Assembly (NCBI RefSeq): GCF_900186955.1
Contig: NZ_LT906438.1
Span: 3,534,001-3,598,000 of the forward strand
DNA length: 64,000 nucleotides
DNA from: Bacillus pumilus
Lineage (GTDB): Bacteria; Bacillota; Bacilli; Bacillales; Bacillaceae
Direction: 5' to 3'
Shown in pieces: positions 31,643 to 41,325 of the stretch. Under the pieces are notes generated by a model that saw nothing but the letters and a program-made list of their open reading frames with translations, ran no database searches and was not told the origin of the DNA. Each line of letters begins with the position of its first letter. Position 1 is the first letter of the stretch. The position numbers and the translations under genes were made by a program.

Positions 31643-34069
31643 ATGAAAAAGGTCATCTCTCGTTCTTCTGTTCTATTGTTCTCCACTATTTTTATTTTAT
31701 CCACATTCTTTACAGGTCAACAGGCTAGTGCCGCTCCATCAAACAAACAGGTGGAACTGGAAAAAGCAGAAATCTTCGGTGAAATCAATGTCAATTCTAG
31801 AAAACACACCACTGTCATTGTTGAATTAAAGGAAAAATCCTTAGTTGAAGCAAAGCAAGAAGGCAAAGCTCAAACAAAGGCCTCCCTCAAAAAATCTCGA
31901 ACAAAAGTAAAAAATGAAGCACTCAAAGAAATTGATAAAGCGAGTGTTCGTCAAGAATACGAAAAAGTCTTCTCTGGTTTCTCTATGAAACTTCCTGCAA
32001 ACGAAATTCCGAAGCTGCTCGCAGTTGACGGAGTAAAAGCCGTTTATCCGGATGTTACATATCAAACAGATGAAGTGAAAAAAGAAAGCATCCAGCTTCC
32101 AAACGAAGATGTCTCCCCCCTTATGGATAAAAGCGCTCCATTTATCGGTGCCCCAAAAGCTTGGGATGCCGGCTACTCTGGAAAAGGGGTAAAAGTCGCT
32201 GTCATTGATACTGGAGTAGACTATACCCACCCTGATTTAAAAGGAAACTTCGGTTTATACAAAGGCTATGATTTTGTTGATAATGATTATTCTCCGCAAG
32301 AGACACCTAAAGGAGACCCTAGAGGTGAATCGACAGACCATGGCACACACGTCGCAGGAACAATTGCTGCCAATGGACAAATTAAAGGTGTCGCAAAGGA
32401 TGCCTCACTTCTTGCGTACCGTGTACTTGGACCAGGCGGTTCTGGGACGACTGAAAACGTCCTTGCAGGCATCGACCGTGCTGTTACTGATGGAGCAGAT
32501 GTCATGAACCTCTCTCTCGGAAATAGTGTGAATAATCCTGATTATGCTACAAGCATCGCACTCGATTGGGCCATGTCTGAAGGCGTTGTCGCTGTCACAT
32601 CAAATGGAAACAGCGGTCCGAACAGCTGGACAGTCGGATCTCCCGGCACGTCAAGAGATGCAATATCTGTCGGAGCAACTCAGCTTCCGTACAGCCTTTA
32701 CAATGTGAAATTCCCGAACTATTCTACTGCAAAAGTGATGGGCTACTACCAAGAGAGTGATTTAAAAGCACTTGACCAAAAACAAGTCACACTCGTCCAT
32801 GCAGGTATCGGTGACGAAAAAGCGTTTGAAGACATCGACGTGAAAGGAAAGGTTGCCGTGATCGAACGAGGAGCCATTGCCTTTGTTGATAAAGTCGACA
32901 ATGCAAAAGCTGCTGGTGCAATCGGCGTTGTGATGTATAACAACACCGATGGAGAAATCCCTGTCGATGTACCGGGTCTTGCTCTTCCTACGATTAAGCT
33001 TTCAAAAGCTGAAGGAACGGCGCTTGTCAAAGCCATTGAGGCTGGAAACAATACAACGACTTTCTCCATTCAATTTGTCAAAGAACTTAGTGAGCAAGTC
33101 GCTGACTTCTCCTCTCGTGGACCAGTTGTGGATACGTGGATGATTAAACCTGATTTATCAGCGCCAGGCGTCAGCATTGTGAGTACAATCCCAACGCATG
33201 ATCCTTCTCAACCTTACGGATATGGCTCAAAGCAAGGGACAAGCATGGCTTCACCGCATGTGGCAGGGGTTGCAGCGATCATGAAGCAAGCAAAACCATC
33301 TTACTCAACAGAACAAATCAAAGCATTACTCATGAATACAGCAGAAAAACTATTTGACGCAAACGGCAGCCCATTCCCTCACAACACACAAGGGACAGGC
33401 AGTGTTCGAATCATTGAATCACTCCAAGCGTCATCTATCGTTTCTGATGCGAGTTATTCTTACGGCACTTTCTTGAAAGAAAAAGGCGTTCAAATCAAAA
33501 CAAAGAAATTCAAGGTAGAAAACCTTTCAAAAGCACCGAAAACGTATACCATTGATTACAAATTCGATGGCAGCGGCATCAGCACAAATGGAACGAAAAA
33601 AATCACTGTCAAAGGGAATTCCACTGGGTCCTTTACTTCCGCGGTACAAGTGAAATATGGTAAAACGAAAAAAGGAACGTACCAAGGCAGCATTACCCTT
33701 CGCGAAAATGGCAGAAAGGTCACAGAGATTCCGACTTTATTGATTGTAAAAGAGCCTGATTATCCTCGCGTCACTTCGGTTTCTGTAGAGCCGGATAACC
33801 GTGCTGGAAGCTATGTCATTAGCAGCTATCTGCCTGGCGGAGCTGAAAACCTTGCATTCCTCGTCTACTCGACAGATGGAGAGTATTTAGGTGAAGCAGG
33901 TGTTTATCAACATGTTGATAAAGGAGAACACCGCGTAAAATGGAATGGCACAATTAATCAAGGTCAAAAGCTCGAATCTGGTGAGTATACAATGCTTGCG
34001 TATGCAAGTTTGAAAGGGAAATCCGACACTGTTCAAACGAAGGAACCTTTCGATATTTATCCTGAATAA
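31643..34069 (+). CDS. vpr: Vpr, secreted subtilisin-family serine protease
   Basis: Extracellular serine protease of ~808 residues. Order: signal peptide (to ASA near residue 29), inhibitor-I9 propeptide (to ~150), S8 catalytic domain with Asp in AVIDTGVDYTHPDLKG (near 189), His in DHGTHVAGTIAANG (near 233), a PA domain insertion (~370-470), and Ser in GTSMASPHVAGVAA (near 534). The last ~190 residues are beta-rich. AAAGGGG lies 7 bases before the ATG; the open frame upstream is unsupported. Vpr also helps mature Phr signalling peptides in B. subtilis, relevant to the phr gene here. Confidence 0.95.
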   Translation: MKKVISRSSVLLFSTIFILSTFFTGQQASAAPSNKQVELEKAEIFGEINVNSRKHTTVIVELKEKSLVEAKQEGKAQTKASLKKSRTKVKNEALKEIDKASVRQEYEKVFSGFSMKLPANEIPKLLAVDGVKAVYPDVTYQTDEVKKESIQLPNEDVSPLMDKSAPFIGAPKAWDAGYSGKGVKVAVIDTGVDYTHPDLKGNFGLYKGYDFVDNDYSPQETPKGDPRGESTDHGTHVAGTIAANGQIKGVAKDASLLAYRVLGPGGSGTTENVLAGIDRAVTDGADVMNLSLGNSVNNPDYATSIALDWAMSEGVVAVTSNGNSGPNSWTVGSPGTSRDAISVGATQLPYSLYNVKFPNYSTAKVMGYYQESDLKALDQKQVTLVHAGIGDEKAFEDIDVKGKVAVIERGAIAFVDKVDNAKAAGAIGVVMYNNTDGEIPVDVPGLALPTIKLSKAEGTALVKAIEAGNNTTTFSIQFVKELSEQVADFSSRGPVVDTWMIKPDLSAPGVSIVSTIPTHDPSQPYGYGSKQGTSMASPHVAGVAAIMKQAKPSYSTEQIKALLMNTAEKLFDANGSPFPHNTQGTGSVRIIESLQASSIVSDASYSYGTFLKEKGVQIKTKKFKVENLSKAPKTYTIDYKFDGSGISTNGTKKITVKGNSTGSFTSAVQVKYGKTKKGTYQGSITLRENGRKVTEIPTLLIVKEPDYPRVTSVSVEPDNRAGSYVISSYLPGGAENLAFLVYSTDGEYLGEAGVYQHVDKGEHRVKWNGTINQGQKLESGEYTMLAYASLKGKSDTVQTKEPFDIYPE

Positions 34070-34082
34070 ATGTGAATCACAA

Positions 34083-34120
34083 GAAAAGCCTTGTATGAGT
34101 GGATCGCTCATCAAGGCTTT
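34083..34120 (+). terminator. Terminator after vpr
   Basis: AAAAGCCTTG and CAAGGCTTTT pair, with inner ATGAG/CTCAT pairing as well, around a short loop; the T-run is four bases. Confidence 0.8.
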
Positions 34121-34149
34121 TCGATCATATATGGAGGAAAGAGAGATTG

Positions 34150-34377
34150 ATGTTGATATTGCTATGGATCGTTTCTTTTTTTATTGCTTTTTTTCTAACG
34201 ATCACCTTGGTGTATTTTTTCACCCTTTTATATGCGAACCATCCTCGTCCTTTTCATCAAGCATGCGAGCTGACGGTCTATGTGTCCTTCATTTACCCGC
34301 TTAGTTTGCTGGTGACAGCCGCGTTTATTTTCATCATGATGCTCCTCTTCCCTATCTACCGGCTGCGTGGACGGTAA
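34150..34377 (+). CDS. Small two-helix membrane protein
   Basis: A 75-residue protein made of two long hydrophobic helices (LILLWIVSFFIAFFLTITLV and VSFIYPLSLLVTAAFIFIMM) joined by a short polar loop (YANHPRPFHQACE), with a basic end RLRGR. GGAGG lies 12 bases before this ATG and 9 before an adjacent TTG, either of which could start it. It lies between the vpr terminator and the convergent ywcH. No family recognised. Confidence 0.6.
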   Translation: MLILLWIVSFFIAFFLTITLVYFFTLLYANHPRPFHQACELTVYVSFIYPLSLLVTAAFIFIMMLLFPIYRLRGR

Positions 34378-34392
34378 ACAGACATACATACG

Positions 34393-35394
34393 TTATGCAT
34401 CAAAGGCTTCTTTTAATAAACGATAAGATGTGAGCCGGTCTTGCATGCGGTGAGTGATGGTCACGGCGATCACTTCATCTGTACGATAAGCCTTCGTTAG
34501 TGCCGTCAGCTGTTTTTTCACAGAAGATGGCGTTCCAACCACCATCCTTTGACGATTGGCAGCCACTCGTTTTTGTTCATATGGACTATAGGAATAAGCC
34601 TGTGCCTTTTCATATGAAGGAAAGCCCCCGAGGTTTTGCCCCTGTTCATTGGCAAGTAAGGATAAATCTAAGCTGACTGCCAGTTTTTCTGCCTGTTCCT
34701 CTGTTTCAGCACATAAAACGAAGACCGCCAGACTAACGCGCGGCTCATCACCGAATGCTGAAGGTTCGAACCGGTTGATATATTGCTCCACAGAATCTTC
34801 TCCGCCTTCGCCATTGATAAATAGAGCAAACGTATAGCCTGCACCTGCTTTCGCCGCAAGTCTTGCACTTCCTCCAGAGGAACCAAGCATCCATACTTCT
34901 GGTGCAGTCTCTACCTTCGGAGAAGCGGTTAAATGAGGCAGTGGATAAAATTCATCTGCTAGGTCGTGTAAATAGACCTTCAGCTCTTCTACCTGCTCAG
35001 GATATTGATCACCTAGACGTTTTCGTTCACCATGATGAAGAGCTATGGAGGAAATGGGCATACCACCAGGAGCACGTCCAATCCCAAGATCAATTCTGCC
35101 AGGAGCGAGTGCTTCAAGAACCCTGAAGTTCTCTGCTACTTTATAGGCACTGTAGTGGGGCAGCATCACACCGCCTGAGCCAATACGTATATGTGACGTA
35201 ACGGCTGATAGATGACCGAGAAGCACCTCTGGGCTCGATCCTGCAAGCCGGTTTGAAAAGTGATGCTCTGATACCCAAAAACGGTGATAGCCCCACTTCT
35301 CTGCCTGCTTTGCCAATTCAACCGTTTGCTTTAAGGCTTCAGCAGGTGTTGCATCTCCAATCAAAGGAGATTGATCCAGTATACTTAATTTCAT
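34393..35394 (-). CDS. ywcH: YwcH, luciferase-like flavin monooxygenase
   Basis: A ~333-residue LLM-family (bacterial luciferase-like) FMN-dependent oxidoreductase of the MsnO8 type. Visible: SILDQSPLIGDATPAEALKQ, RFWVSEHHFSNRLAGSSPEV, RIGSGGVMLPHYSAYKVAENF, GRIDLGIGRAPGG and VWMLGSSGGSARLAAKAG. GAGGTG precedes the ATG. It lies in an operon after nfrA1, a flavin reductase that could supply reduced FMN; that pairing is inference. Substrate unknown. Confidence 0.9.
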   Translation of the reverse strand: MKLSILDQSPLIGDATPAEALKQTVELAKQAEKWGYHRFWVSEHHFSNRLAGSSPEVLLGHLSAVTSHIRIGSGGVMLPHYSAYKVAENFRVLEALAPGRIDLGIGRAPGGMPISSIALHHGERKRLGDQYPEQVEELKVYLHDLADEFYPLPHLTASPKVETAPEVWMLGSSGGSARLAAKAGAGYTFALFINGEGGEDSVEQYINRFEPSAFGDEPRVSLAVFVLCAETEEQAEKLAVSLDLSLLANEQGQNLGGFPSYEKAQAYSYSPYEQKRVAANRQRMVVGTPSSVKKQLTALTKAYRTDEVIAVTITHRMQDRLTSYRLLKEAFDA

Positions 35395-35415
35395 CTTACT
35401 GCACCTCTTACAGAA

Positions 35416-35442
35416 ATCCCCCTCTCTCAATCGAAAGGGGGA
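35416..35442 (-). other. Intercistronic hairpin between nfrA1 and ywcH
   Basis: ATCCCCCT and AGGGGGAT form an 8-bp GC-rich stem around 11 bases. On the minus strand only TTTCTGT follows, so it is a poor terminator and may tune ywcH levels or act as an mRNA processing/stabilising element. Confidence 0.55.
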
Positions 35443-35450
35443 TGTCTTAT

Positions 35451-36200
35451 TTATTTTCGATTAAAGCCCTTCTCTTTCACAAATTCCCCAAGGAAGGCAC
35501 GCTTTGGCTGACTAAAGCCGCGAAGCATCTGCTTAGACCAAGTATCGGTTCTCTCTCCGTTTGTCCGTTCTTCATAATATGATGAAATACGGTCATCGTA
35601 TTCTTTTATATAACGATCCACATGTGCTTCATCTTGCTGATATGAATTTTCATGATAAATGAGTTCAACTGGCAGTCGTTCCTTTTGTGACGATTGACTC
35701 GCTGGATGTCCGACAACCAGACCAAATAACGGCAGCACATATGATGGCGTTTCAAGCAAATCAGAGACTTCTCTCAGTTGATTACGCAGACCGCCTATAT
35801 AGCAGATCCCAAGTCCCATTGATTCTGCGGCTATACTCATATTTTGCGCAGCGAGCGCCGTATCAATGACGCTAATGAGAAAGGCTTCCGTATTCTCAAG
35901 CGCCTCCTGATGATTCTTCCCTGCTTTTTTTGCAATATCATCATGGCGTTTCAAGTCTGCACAGAAGACAAAGAAATGCCCATTCTTCTCAACGTATGGC
36001 TGATTCCCAGCCAGTTCAGCAAGCTTGGCCTTCTTCTCCTGATCTGTCACCCCAATAATACTATACGCCTGTACATAGCTTGATGTCGAAGCAGCCTGTG
36101 CACTTTTAATAAGTGTCAGCACCTCTTCTTCGGACAAACGCTCGTCTGTAAACGAACGGATGGACCGATGATTTAATATCGTTTCTATCGTTTTGTTCAA
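35451..36200 (-). CDS. nfrA1: NfrA1, FMN-containing NADPH nitro/flavin oxidoreductase
   Basis: NfrA-type flavoprotein of 249 residues that reduces flavins, nitro compounds and quinones with NAD(P)H. It has the FMN-binding start NHRSIRSFTDERLSEEEVL, SAQAASTSSYVQAYSIIGV, MGLGICYIGGLRN and VLPLFGLVVGHPA. The TTG start has AGGAGG 8 bases upstream. In B. subtilis (ywcG) it forms an operon with ywcH and is stress- and Spx-linked; the arrangement is the same here. Confidence 0.92.
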   Translation of the reverse strand: MNKTIETILNHRSIRSFTDERLSEEEVLTLIKSAQAASTSSYVQAYSIIGVTDQEKKAKLAELAGNQPYVEKNGHFFVFCADLKRHDDIAKKAGKNHQEALENTEAFLISVIDTALAAQNMSIAAESMGLGICYIGGLRNQLREVSDLLETPSYVLPLFGLVVGHPASQSSQKERLPVELIYHENSYQQDEAHVDRYIKEYDDRISSYYEERTNGERTDTWSKQMLRGFSQPKRAFLGEFVKEKGFNRK

Positions 36201-36271
36201 TTAGAAGACCTCCTTCACTTCTACTATCATAAGGCAAAGCCATATGGCTTTTCAAAAATTAAAACTCGAAT

Positions 36272-36299
36272 GAAAAAAGACAGTCTATGCTTAGACTGC
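36272..36299 (-). terminator. Terminator after rodA
   Basis: CAGTCTA and TAGACTG pair around AGCA; on the minus strand TCTTTTTT follows. Confidence 0.85.
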
Positions 36300-36310
36300 C
36301 CTTACCCGTT

Positions 36311-37522
36311 TTATTTAAATAAATAACTTTGGTATTTCGTTAATTGAACACTTGCATTATAAGCAATCCCGAATCCAATGAGAACAGATAAAACAGAGCT
36401 TCCTCCGAAGCTGATAAATAGGAGCGGAATTCCTGTTACAGGCATCACGCCTATGTTCATCCCAATGTTCTGGAACGTATGGATCACAATAAGTGCTGTA
36501 TATCCCACACAAAAGAATGACGCGAATCGGCTATAAGGATGGATACGGTCAATCAGCACGACAAGCCGGTAGATCAAGAAGAAGAACATGATCACAACAA
36601 ACGCACAGCCGATAAAGCCAAAGGCTTCTCCTATAATGGAGAAAATCATATCTGTTTGTGCTTCTGGGACATAGACCTTTAAGTTTTTAACCCCATTCCC
36701 AAAAATCTGTCCAGCACCAATAGCCATAATGGCCTGGTCTACTTGGTATTTATCAGACCCCGACGCATCCTGAGTCTGCGCTTGGTTGGTTGACGTTGAA
36801 CTATCAGGTAGCCAAGCGGTAATCCGGTTAATCTGATACTGCTGAATACCAATTGTTTTCGCAACATCAGGGAAAAGTATGATCACGGCTAACACAGCGG
36901 CAACTAAAAGCACAACAACGGAACCGATGAGAGAAATCAGCTTCCAATTGACCCCTGATAAAAACACCATCACAACGACAATAAACATACAGACAGCTGC
37001 CGTACCTGCATCCTGTAAGAAAATCAGTCCAACTGGAACAGCTGCCACCCCGGCAATTTTTAATAGAAGGAAGATATCATCTTCTAATGTCCGTTTTCCT
37101 CTAGGGCTTGACTTGCCAATAACAGATGCGAGCATCATAATCAAACCAATTTTCATGAACTCTGAGGGCTGAAGTGTTCCAACCCCCGGTATCACAAACC
37201 AGCTTTTTGCACCATTTTTAATTGGAGCAAAATCATGACCTCCGATTTGTGCAGGAGCGACTTTCAGAAAGAGTAACAACAGGATGCCGCCTATAAAAAT
37301 ATAGAGACTTAGCTTCTCTAATTGCTCCAAATCAAAGTAATTTATGGCTACGATACATATAACTCCGACCATGTAATAAATAATCTGTCTGGTCCATGCA
37401 TTAGATCCATACTGCCCAAATTGACCCGCAGCATAAATCGCAATGACACTGATGGCAAAGAAGGCTAAAAATATAAAAATTAAATCCCCTTGATAGTACG
37501 GAGATGTATTCTGCTTGTTCAT
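36311..37522 (-). CDS. rodA: RodA, SEDS peptidoglycan glycosyltransferase
   Basis: SEDS-family polymerase that makes glycan strands for cell elongation together with a class B PBP. 403 residues, about ten helices, with [25 protein letters not shown] containing the conserved W and the PSE-K motif, [12 protein letters not shown] (catalytic Asp region), the large extracellular loop with [10 protein letters not shown], and [23 protein letters not shown] near the end. AAGGGTGG precedes the ATG. Single gene with its own terminator. Confidence 0.94.
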   Translation of the reverse strand: MNKQNTSPYYQGDLIFIFLAFFAISVIAIYAAGQFGQYGSNAWTRQIIYYMVGVICIVAINYFDLEQLEKLSLYIFIGGILLLLFLKVAPAQIGGHDFAPIKNGAKSWFVIPGVGTLQPSEFMKIGLIMMLASVIGKSSPRGKRTLEDDIFLLLKIAGVAAVPVGLIFLQDAGTAAVCMFIVVVMVFLSGVNWKLISLIGSVVVLLVAAVLAVIILFPDVAKTIGIQQYQINRITAWLPDSSTSTNQAQTQDASGSDKYQVDQAIMAIGAGQIFGNGVKNLKVYVPEAQTDMIFSIIGEAFGFIGCAFVVIMFFFLIYRLVVLIDRIHPYSRFASFFCVGYTALIVIHTFQNIGMNIGVMPVTGIPLLFISFGGSSVLSVLIGFGIAYNASVQLTKYQSYLFK

Positions 37523-37996
37523 GAACTAACCACCCTTATTACAAAACATAAAAGCCCTTATTTATATTAGATTGAAATTTTCACAAAAGCAACTCACCTT
37601 AAATATGACGGAAGATACATCCGAAAGGTTCCAATCATTTTTCAAAAAATGAAATACTTTTCATCCTAACAATAGGAAAAAATTCCTCTATACTCTTTCC
37701 ATTCAACCGATCACGAGTCCTTTAAAAAGATTATTTTACAGATATTAAGGGGAAAATTCAATGACCTATGTGGCGATATGACAAGCAATTATCAAGTCAG
37801 CATAAGTTTTATGGACAGAAAAGGAAAAAACTACTCTACGGAATAAGGCCCATTTTCCAATTATTGAGTTTACTTCAAAGTCAATTGTGGTATAATACTT
37901 GTAACAAAATGTTCACAATATCTCCTAAAAACAGACACAATTGCATCCTGACCTCTCATTTGAATTGAACATCAACTTACAAAGGAGTTGGATACG
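37523..37996. other. Intergenic region between rodA and ywcE
   Basis: About 470 AT-rich bases with the divergent rodA and ywcE control signals. Besides the TATAAT near 37891, I see small palindromes (AGGAAAAAATTCCT near 37672) and an isolated AAGGGG followed by a 6-codon frame (near 37747-37781). No credible protein gene. Confidence 0.5.
37869..37896 (+). promoter_or_regulatory. Probable promoter of ywcE
   Basis: TATAAT preceded by TG (extended -10), with a weak -35 TTTACT 16 bases upstream, about 100 bases before the ywcE start. Confidence 0.5.
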
Positions 37997-38263
37997 ATGG
38001 ATATGTTCTTTGCGTACCTATGTATTGCAACGGCTACACCCCTGTTTTTATGGCTCGAAAACAGAAAAATTGCACTAGCTTCTATTCCACCCATTATGAT
38101 TATGTGGATTTTCTTCGGTCTTTACATGACAAGCAGTTTATCTCCAGCAGGACATACCTTCATGATCGCATTCTTTGCCATTAACGTCATTTTGGCACAT
38201 ATTGCAGCGTTCCTCATTTATGGACTTCCATTCATTCGCAAAAGATTCAGTAGCACCAGATAA
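37997..38263 (+). CDS. ywcE: YwcE, holin-like spore morphogenesis membrane protein
   Basis: An 88-residue protein with three membrane helices and a short basic tail, start [20 protein letters not shown]. In B. subtilis YwcE is needed for proper spore envelope formation and germination and behaves as a holin when tested in E. coli. AAAGGAG lies 9 bases before this ATG, so the in-frame TTG nine bases earlier is rejected. Convergent with qoxD across a shared terminator, as in B. subtilis. Confidence 0.9.
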   Translation: MDMFFAYLCIATATPLFLWLENRKIALASIPPIMIMWIFFGLYMTSSLSPAGHTFMIAFFAINVILAHIAAFLIYGLPFIRKRFSSTR

Positions 38264-38303
38264 ATAACGCACCACTTATTGGAGACGTTATCAACATCAT
38301 GAT

Positions 38304-38340
38304 AAAAACCACTCACCTTTGAGAGATGAGTGGTTTTTTA
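38304..38340. terminator. Bidirectional terminator between ywcE and qoxD
   Basis: AAAACCACTCA and TGAGTGGTTTT form an 11-bp stem with T-runs on both strands. Confidence 0.92.
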
Positions 38341-38721
38341 TTATTTCTCTGAATGCTCAGATTGCTTTGGCGCAGAAGGTGAATAACCGTCTTTGCTGTT
38401 CTCTCCGTGGCTGTAGTGAGCCGCAAAGATCCAAACAGATCCGATAACGAAGATAATCGCACAAAACAGACCAAACAATGTATTTCCGACTTGAACAGTT
38501 CCGTTCTCGCTTTCTGTCATGTGCATAAACATGAATAGCTGCAAGAACGCTTGAATGAAGGCAAAACCAAAGATAATCCAAAGTTTTGCAGAACTGCCAA
38601 TTTCAGCTCCAATGGCAATCCAGAATGCTAAGATCGTTAGCACGATGGATAGGATGAAGCCAACTACGTGTTTCCAAGGGAAGTGTTCGTGCTCTGCTGA
38701 GGAATTTGTTTTTCCAGCCAT
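38341..38721 (-). CDS. qoxD: QoxD, quinol oxidase subunit IV
   Basis: Small subunit of the aa3-600 menaquinol oxidase, 126 residues, three helices (VVGFILSIVLTILAFWIAIG, WIIFGFAFIQAFLQLFMFMHM, LFGLFCAIIFVIGSVWIFAA), and a charged C-terminal tail. Helps assembly or stability of the complex. It starts one base after qoxC. Confidence 0.94.
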   Translation of the reverse strand: MAGKTNSSAEHEHFPWKHVVGFILSIVLTILAFWIAIGAEIGSSAKLWIIFGFAFIQAFLQLFMFMHMTESENGTVQVGNTLFGLFCAIIFVIGSVWIFAAHYSHGENSKDGYSPSAPKQSEHSEK

Positions 38722-38722
38722 A

Positions 38723-39340
38723 TCACAAAAGCCCCCCTAATCCGATCAAGTAAACAGCTGTGAAGATGAAAATCCATACTACATCAAGGAAATGCCAGTA
38801 TAGACTTGAGATAAAAATCTTCGATGCTGTTTGTGGAGTTAATCCACGTTTTTTAATTTGGAACAAGACCCCGGTAATCCAGAAGATACCGATGGATACG
38901 TGTAGTCCGTGAGTTCCTAAGAGTACAAAGAATGCAGACCAATACGCACTTGTATGAATGCTCGCGCCCTCATGTACATAATGGAAGAACTCGAAAATCT
39001 CAAAGCCAACGAAGCCTGCACCTAGAAGCAGTGTCAGAATCGTCCAAATGACAACCCCTTTTGTACTTCCACGGCGCATTTCATGAACGGCAATCCCACA
39101 TGTAAATGAACTAACCAATAGCAGGAATGTCATGATCAATACAAGCTTCATATCAAACAGCTCAGCTGGTAAAACGCCGCCAGCTGTTCTGCCATGAAGA
39201 ACAAAGTAGGTCGCAAAAAGTGTTGAGAATAACACGATTTCCGCGCCAAGGAATATCCAGAAACCAAGGATGTTTAAACGTCCCGTTTCAGACTGATATT
39301 CAAGCGGTGCATTTGCATAGCTGCTATCATTATGTCCCAT
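38723..39340 (-). CDS. qoxC: QoxC, quinol oxidase subunit III
   Basis: 205-residue subunit with five helices, including NILGFWIFLGAEIVLFSTLF, GLHVSIGIFWITGVLFQI and SLYWHFLDVVWIFIFTAVYL, typical of COX3-type subunits. The start overlaps the qoxB stop by one base (TAATG), indicating coupled translation. Confidence 0.95.
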   Translation of the reverse strand: MGHNDSSYANAPLEYQSETGRLNILGFWIFLGAEIVLFSTLFATYFVLHGRTAGGVLPAELFDMKLVLIMTFLLLVSSFTCGIAVHEMRRGSTKGVVIWTILTLLLGAGFVGFEIFEFFHYVHEGASIHTSAYWSAFFVLLGTHGLHVSIGIFWITGVLFQIKKRGLTPQTASKIFISSLYWHFLDVVWIFIFTAVYLIGLGGLL

Positions 39341-41298
39341 TACTTCTGCGCCTCCTTATTCTTTTTCTCTGTTTCAATCACTTCTTCAACAGGAATATAG
39401 TAGCCATCGTCGTATTCGAATGAACGTAAAATCATCGTTGCAAATACACCGATTAAGCCAATAACGCCAATCCAGTACCATTCAAATACAAGACCGAATG
39501 CACCAAGTCCGAAGAATGCAGACATGATAAGCGGTCTGCCTGAATTGTGCGGCATGTGAATTTTCTTGAATTCTTTTTCAGGATGAACGTCTACATTGTT
39601 TTGCTTCCAATGATGGAATGCATCTGGTGTTGTCACTTCTGGAAGTGCTGCAAAGTTATAATGCGGCGGAATTGCAGAAGATGTCGCCCAGTCAAGAGTA
39701 CGTCCCTCTCCCCAGCTGTCTCCAGACACTTCACGCTTCGCGTGTCTCCAGCTGTAGTAAATGTTGTAGCAAAGGATGATGAATCCGACACCCATCATAA
39801 ATGCACCAATTGTTGAGATAAAGTTTAGTGCAGTCCAGCCATCTTCTGGTCCATACGTATAAATACGTCTTGGCATTCCTTGCAGTCCTAAGAAGTACTG
39901 CGGGAAGAAACAGATGTTAAATCCGATCATGAATACCCAGAAGAACCATTTGCCGATTCTTTCGTTTAACTTGTAACCAAACATTTTTGGATACCAGAAA
40001 ACAAGACCAGCAAAACAAGCAAACACAGTACCTGCGATTAATACATAGTGGAAGTGGGATACAAGGAAGTACGTGTTATGGTACTGGTAATCCGCAGCTG
40101 CCATCGCAAGCATAACCCCAGTGACACCACCGATAACGAAGTTCGGGATGAAACCAAGTGCCCAAAGCATTGGTGAAGTAAAGCTGATACGGCCTCGATA
40201 CATCGTAAAGAGCCAGTTAAAGATTTTCACACCTGTTGGTACAGAAATTGCCATTGTTGTAATCGAGAAGAATGAGTTAACCGCTGCACTGTTCCCCATT
40301 GTAAAGAAGTGGTGAACCCACACAAGGAAACTAAGAACAGAGATTGCCACAATCGATACAACCATCGCTTTGTAACCAAACAACTGTTTTCTTGAGAACG
40401 TCGCAAAGATTTCTGAGAAAATACCGAAAGCCGGCAGGATCACGATATATACCTCAGGATGTCCCCAAATCCAGAAAAGGTTCGCCCAAAGCATTGGCAT
40501 ACCGCCTGCTTCGAGTGTAAAGAATGCAGAACCGAATAAACGATCAAATGTCATAAGTGCTAAAGCAACTGTTAGTACAGGGAATGCGAATACGATGATG
40601 ACAGACGTGATCAATGTTGTCCATGTAAACATTGGCATACGCATAAGCGTCATACCTTTTGTACGCATTTTTAAGATGGTCACCATGAAGTTAATACCAG
40701 TCATAAGTGTACCAATACCTGCAATTTGGAGCCCGAGCAAGTAATAGTTCTGTCCAGGTCCTGGTGAGAAATCATTTCCGGCGAGCGGCATGTAACTCGT
40801 CCAGCCTGCACTTGGTGATCCTCCAATGACGAAGGAAATGTTGAACAGCATCGCTCCGACCATAAATGTCCAGAAGCTCAGGTTGTTCAAATAAGGGAAT
40901 GCAACGTCACGTGCACCAATTTGAAGAGGTACAACGACGTTGATTAAACCAATTAAAAATGGCATCGCCATGAATAGAATCATGATCGTACCATGCGTTG
41001 TGAAAATTTCATTATAGTGGTTGGAATCTAAAAACGTATTATTAGGAAGCGCCAGCTGTGCGCGCATCATCAGTCCGTCTACCCCACCGCGGAAGAACAT
41101 AATCACAGCAGCAAGGATATACATGATCCCAAGCTTTTTATGATCAACTGATGTTAGCCATTCTTTCCAAAGCCATTTCCACTTTTTAAAGTAGGTTAAA
41201 ACAAACACGATAGCAATGGAAGTAAGAGCGATAGAAATTTGCGCACCAAGAATTAATGGGTCTCCAGTTACAAAAAACTCATCCCATTTCAAATGCAT
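39340..41298 (-). CDS. qoxB: QoxB, quinol oxidase subunit I (heme aa3)
   Basis: Catalytic subunit of the proton-pumping menaquinol oxidase, 652 residues with ~14 helices. Heme a ligand in [16 protein letters not shown], CuB/active-site [15 protein letters not shown] (His-Tyr crosslink motif), the HHFFTMGN di-histidine, and [18 protein letters not shown] with the heme a3/a ligands are all intact. Bears the C-terminal extension found in QoxB. 27 bases after qoxA. Confidence 0.96.
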   Translation of the reverse strand: MHLKWDEFFVTGDPLILGAQISIALTSIAIVFVLTYFKKWKWLWKEWLTSVDHKKLGIMYILAAVIMFFRGGVDGLMMRAQLALPNNTFLDSNHYNEIFTTHGTIMILFMAMPFLIGLINVVVPLQIGARDVAFPYLNNLSFWTFMVGAMLFNISFVIGGSPSAGWTSYMPLAGNDFSPGPGQNYYLLGLQIAGIGTLMTGINFMVTILKMRTKGMTLMRMPMFTWTTLITSVIIVFAFPVLTVALALMTFDRLFGSAFFTLEAGGMPMLWANLFWIWGHPEVYIVILPAFGIFSEIFATFSRKQLFGYKAMVVSIVAISVLSFLVWVHHFFTMGNSAAVNSFFSITTMAISVPTGVKIFNWLFTMYRGRISFTSPMLWALGFIPNFVIGGVTGVMLAMAAADYQYHNTYFLVSHFHYVLIAGTVFACFAGLVFWYPKMFGYKLNERIGKWFFWVFMIGFNICFFPQYFLGLQGMPRRIYTYGPEDGWTALNFISTIGAFMMGVGFIILCYNIYYSWRHAKREVSGDSWGEGRTLDWATSSAIPPHYNFAALPEVTTPDAFHHWKQNNVDVHPEKEFKKIHMPHNSGRPLIMSAFFGLGAFGLVFEWYWIGVIGLIGVFATMILRSFEYDDGYYIPVEEVIETEKKNKEAQK

Positions 41299-41325
41299 AA
41301 CGGCCTCCTCCTTTCCTTAGTCAGT

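Noticed and set aside
37747..37781. 6-codon frame after AAGGGG
   Set aside because: Too short, and the ribosome-site-to-ATG distance is poor; probably chance.
37768..37968. 66-codon frame in the rodA-ywcE gap
   Set aside because: Overlaps the ywcE promoter region, lacks a ribosome site and has unlikely composition.
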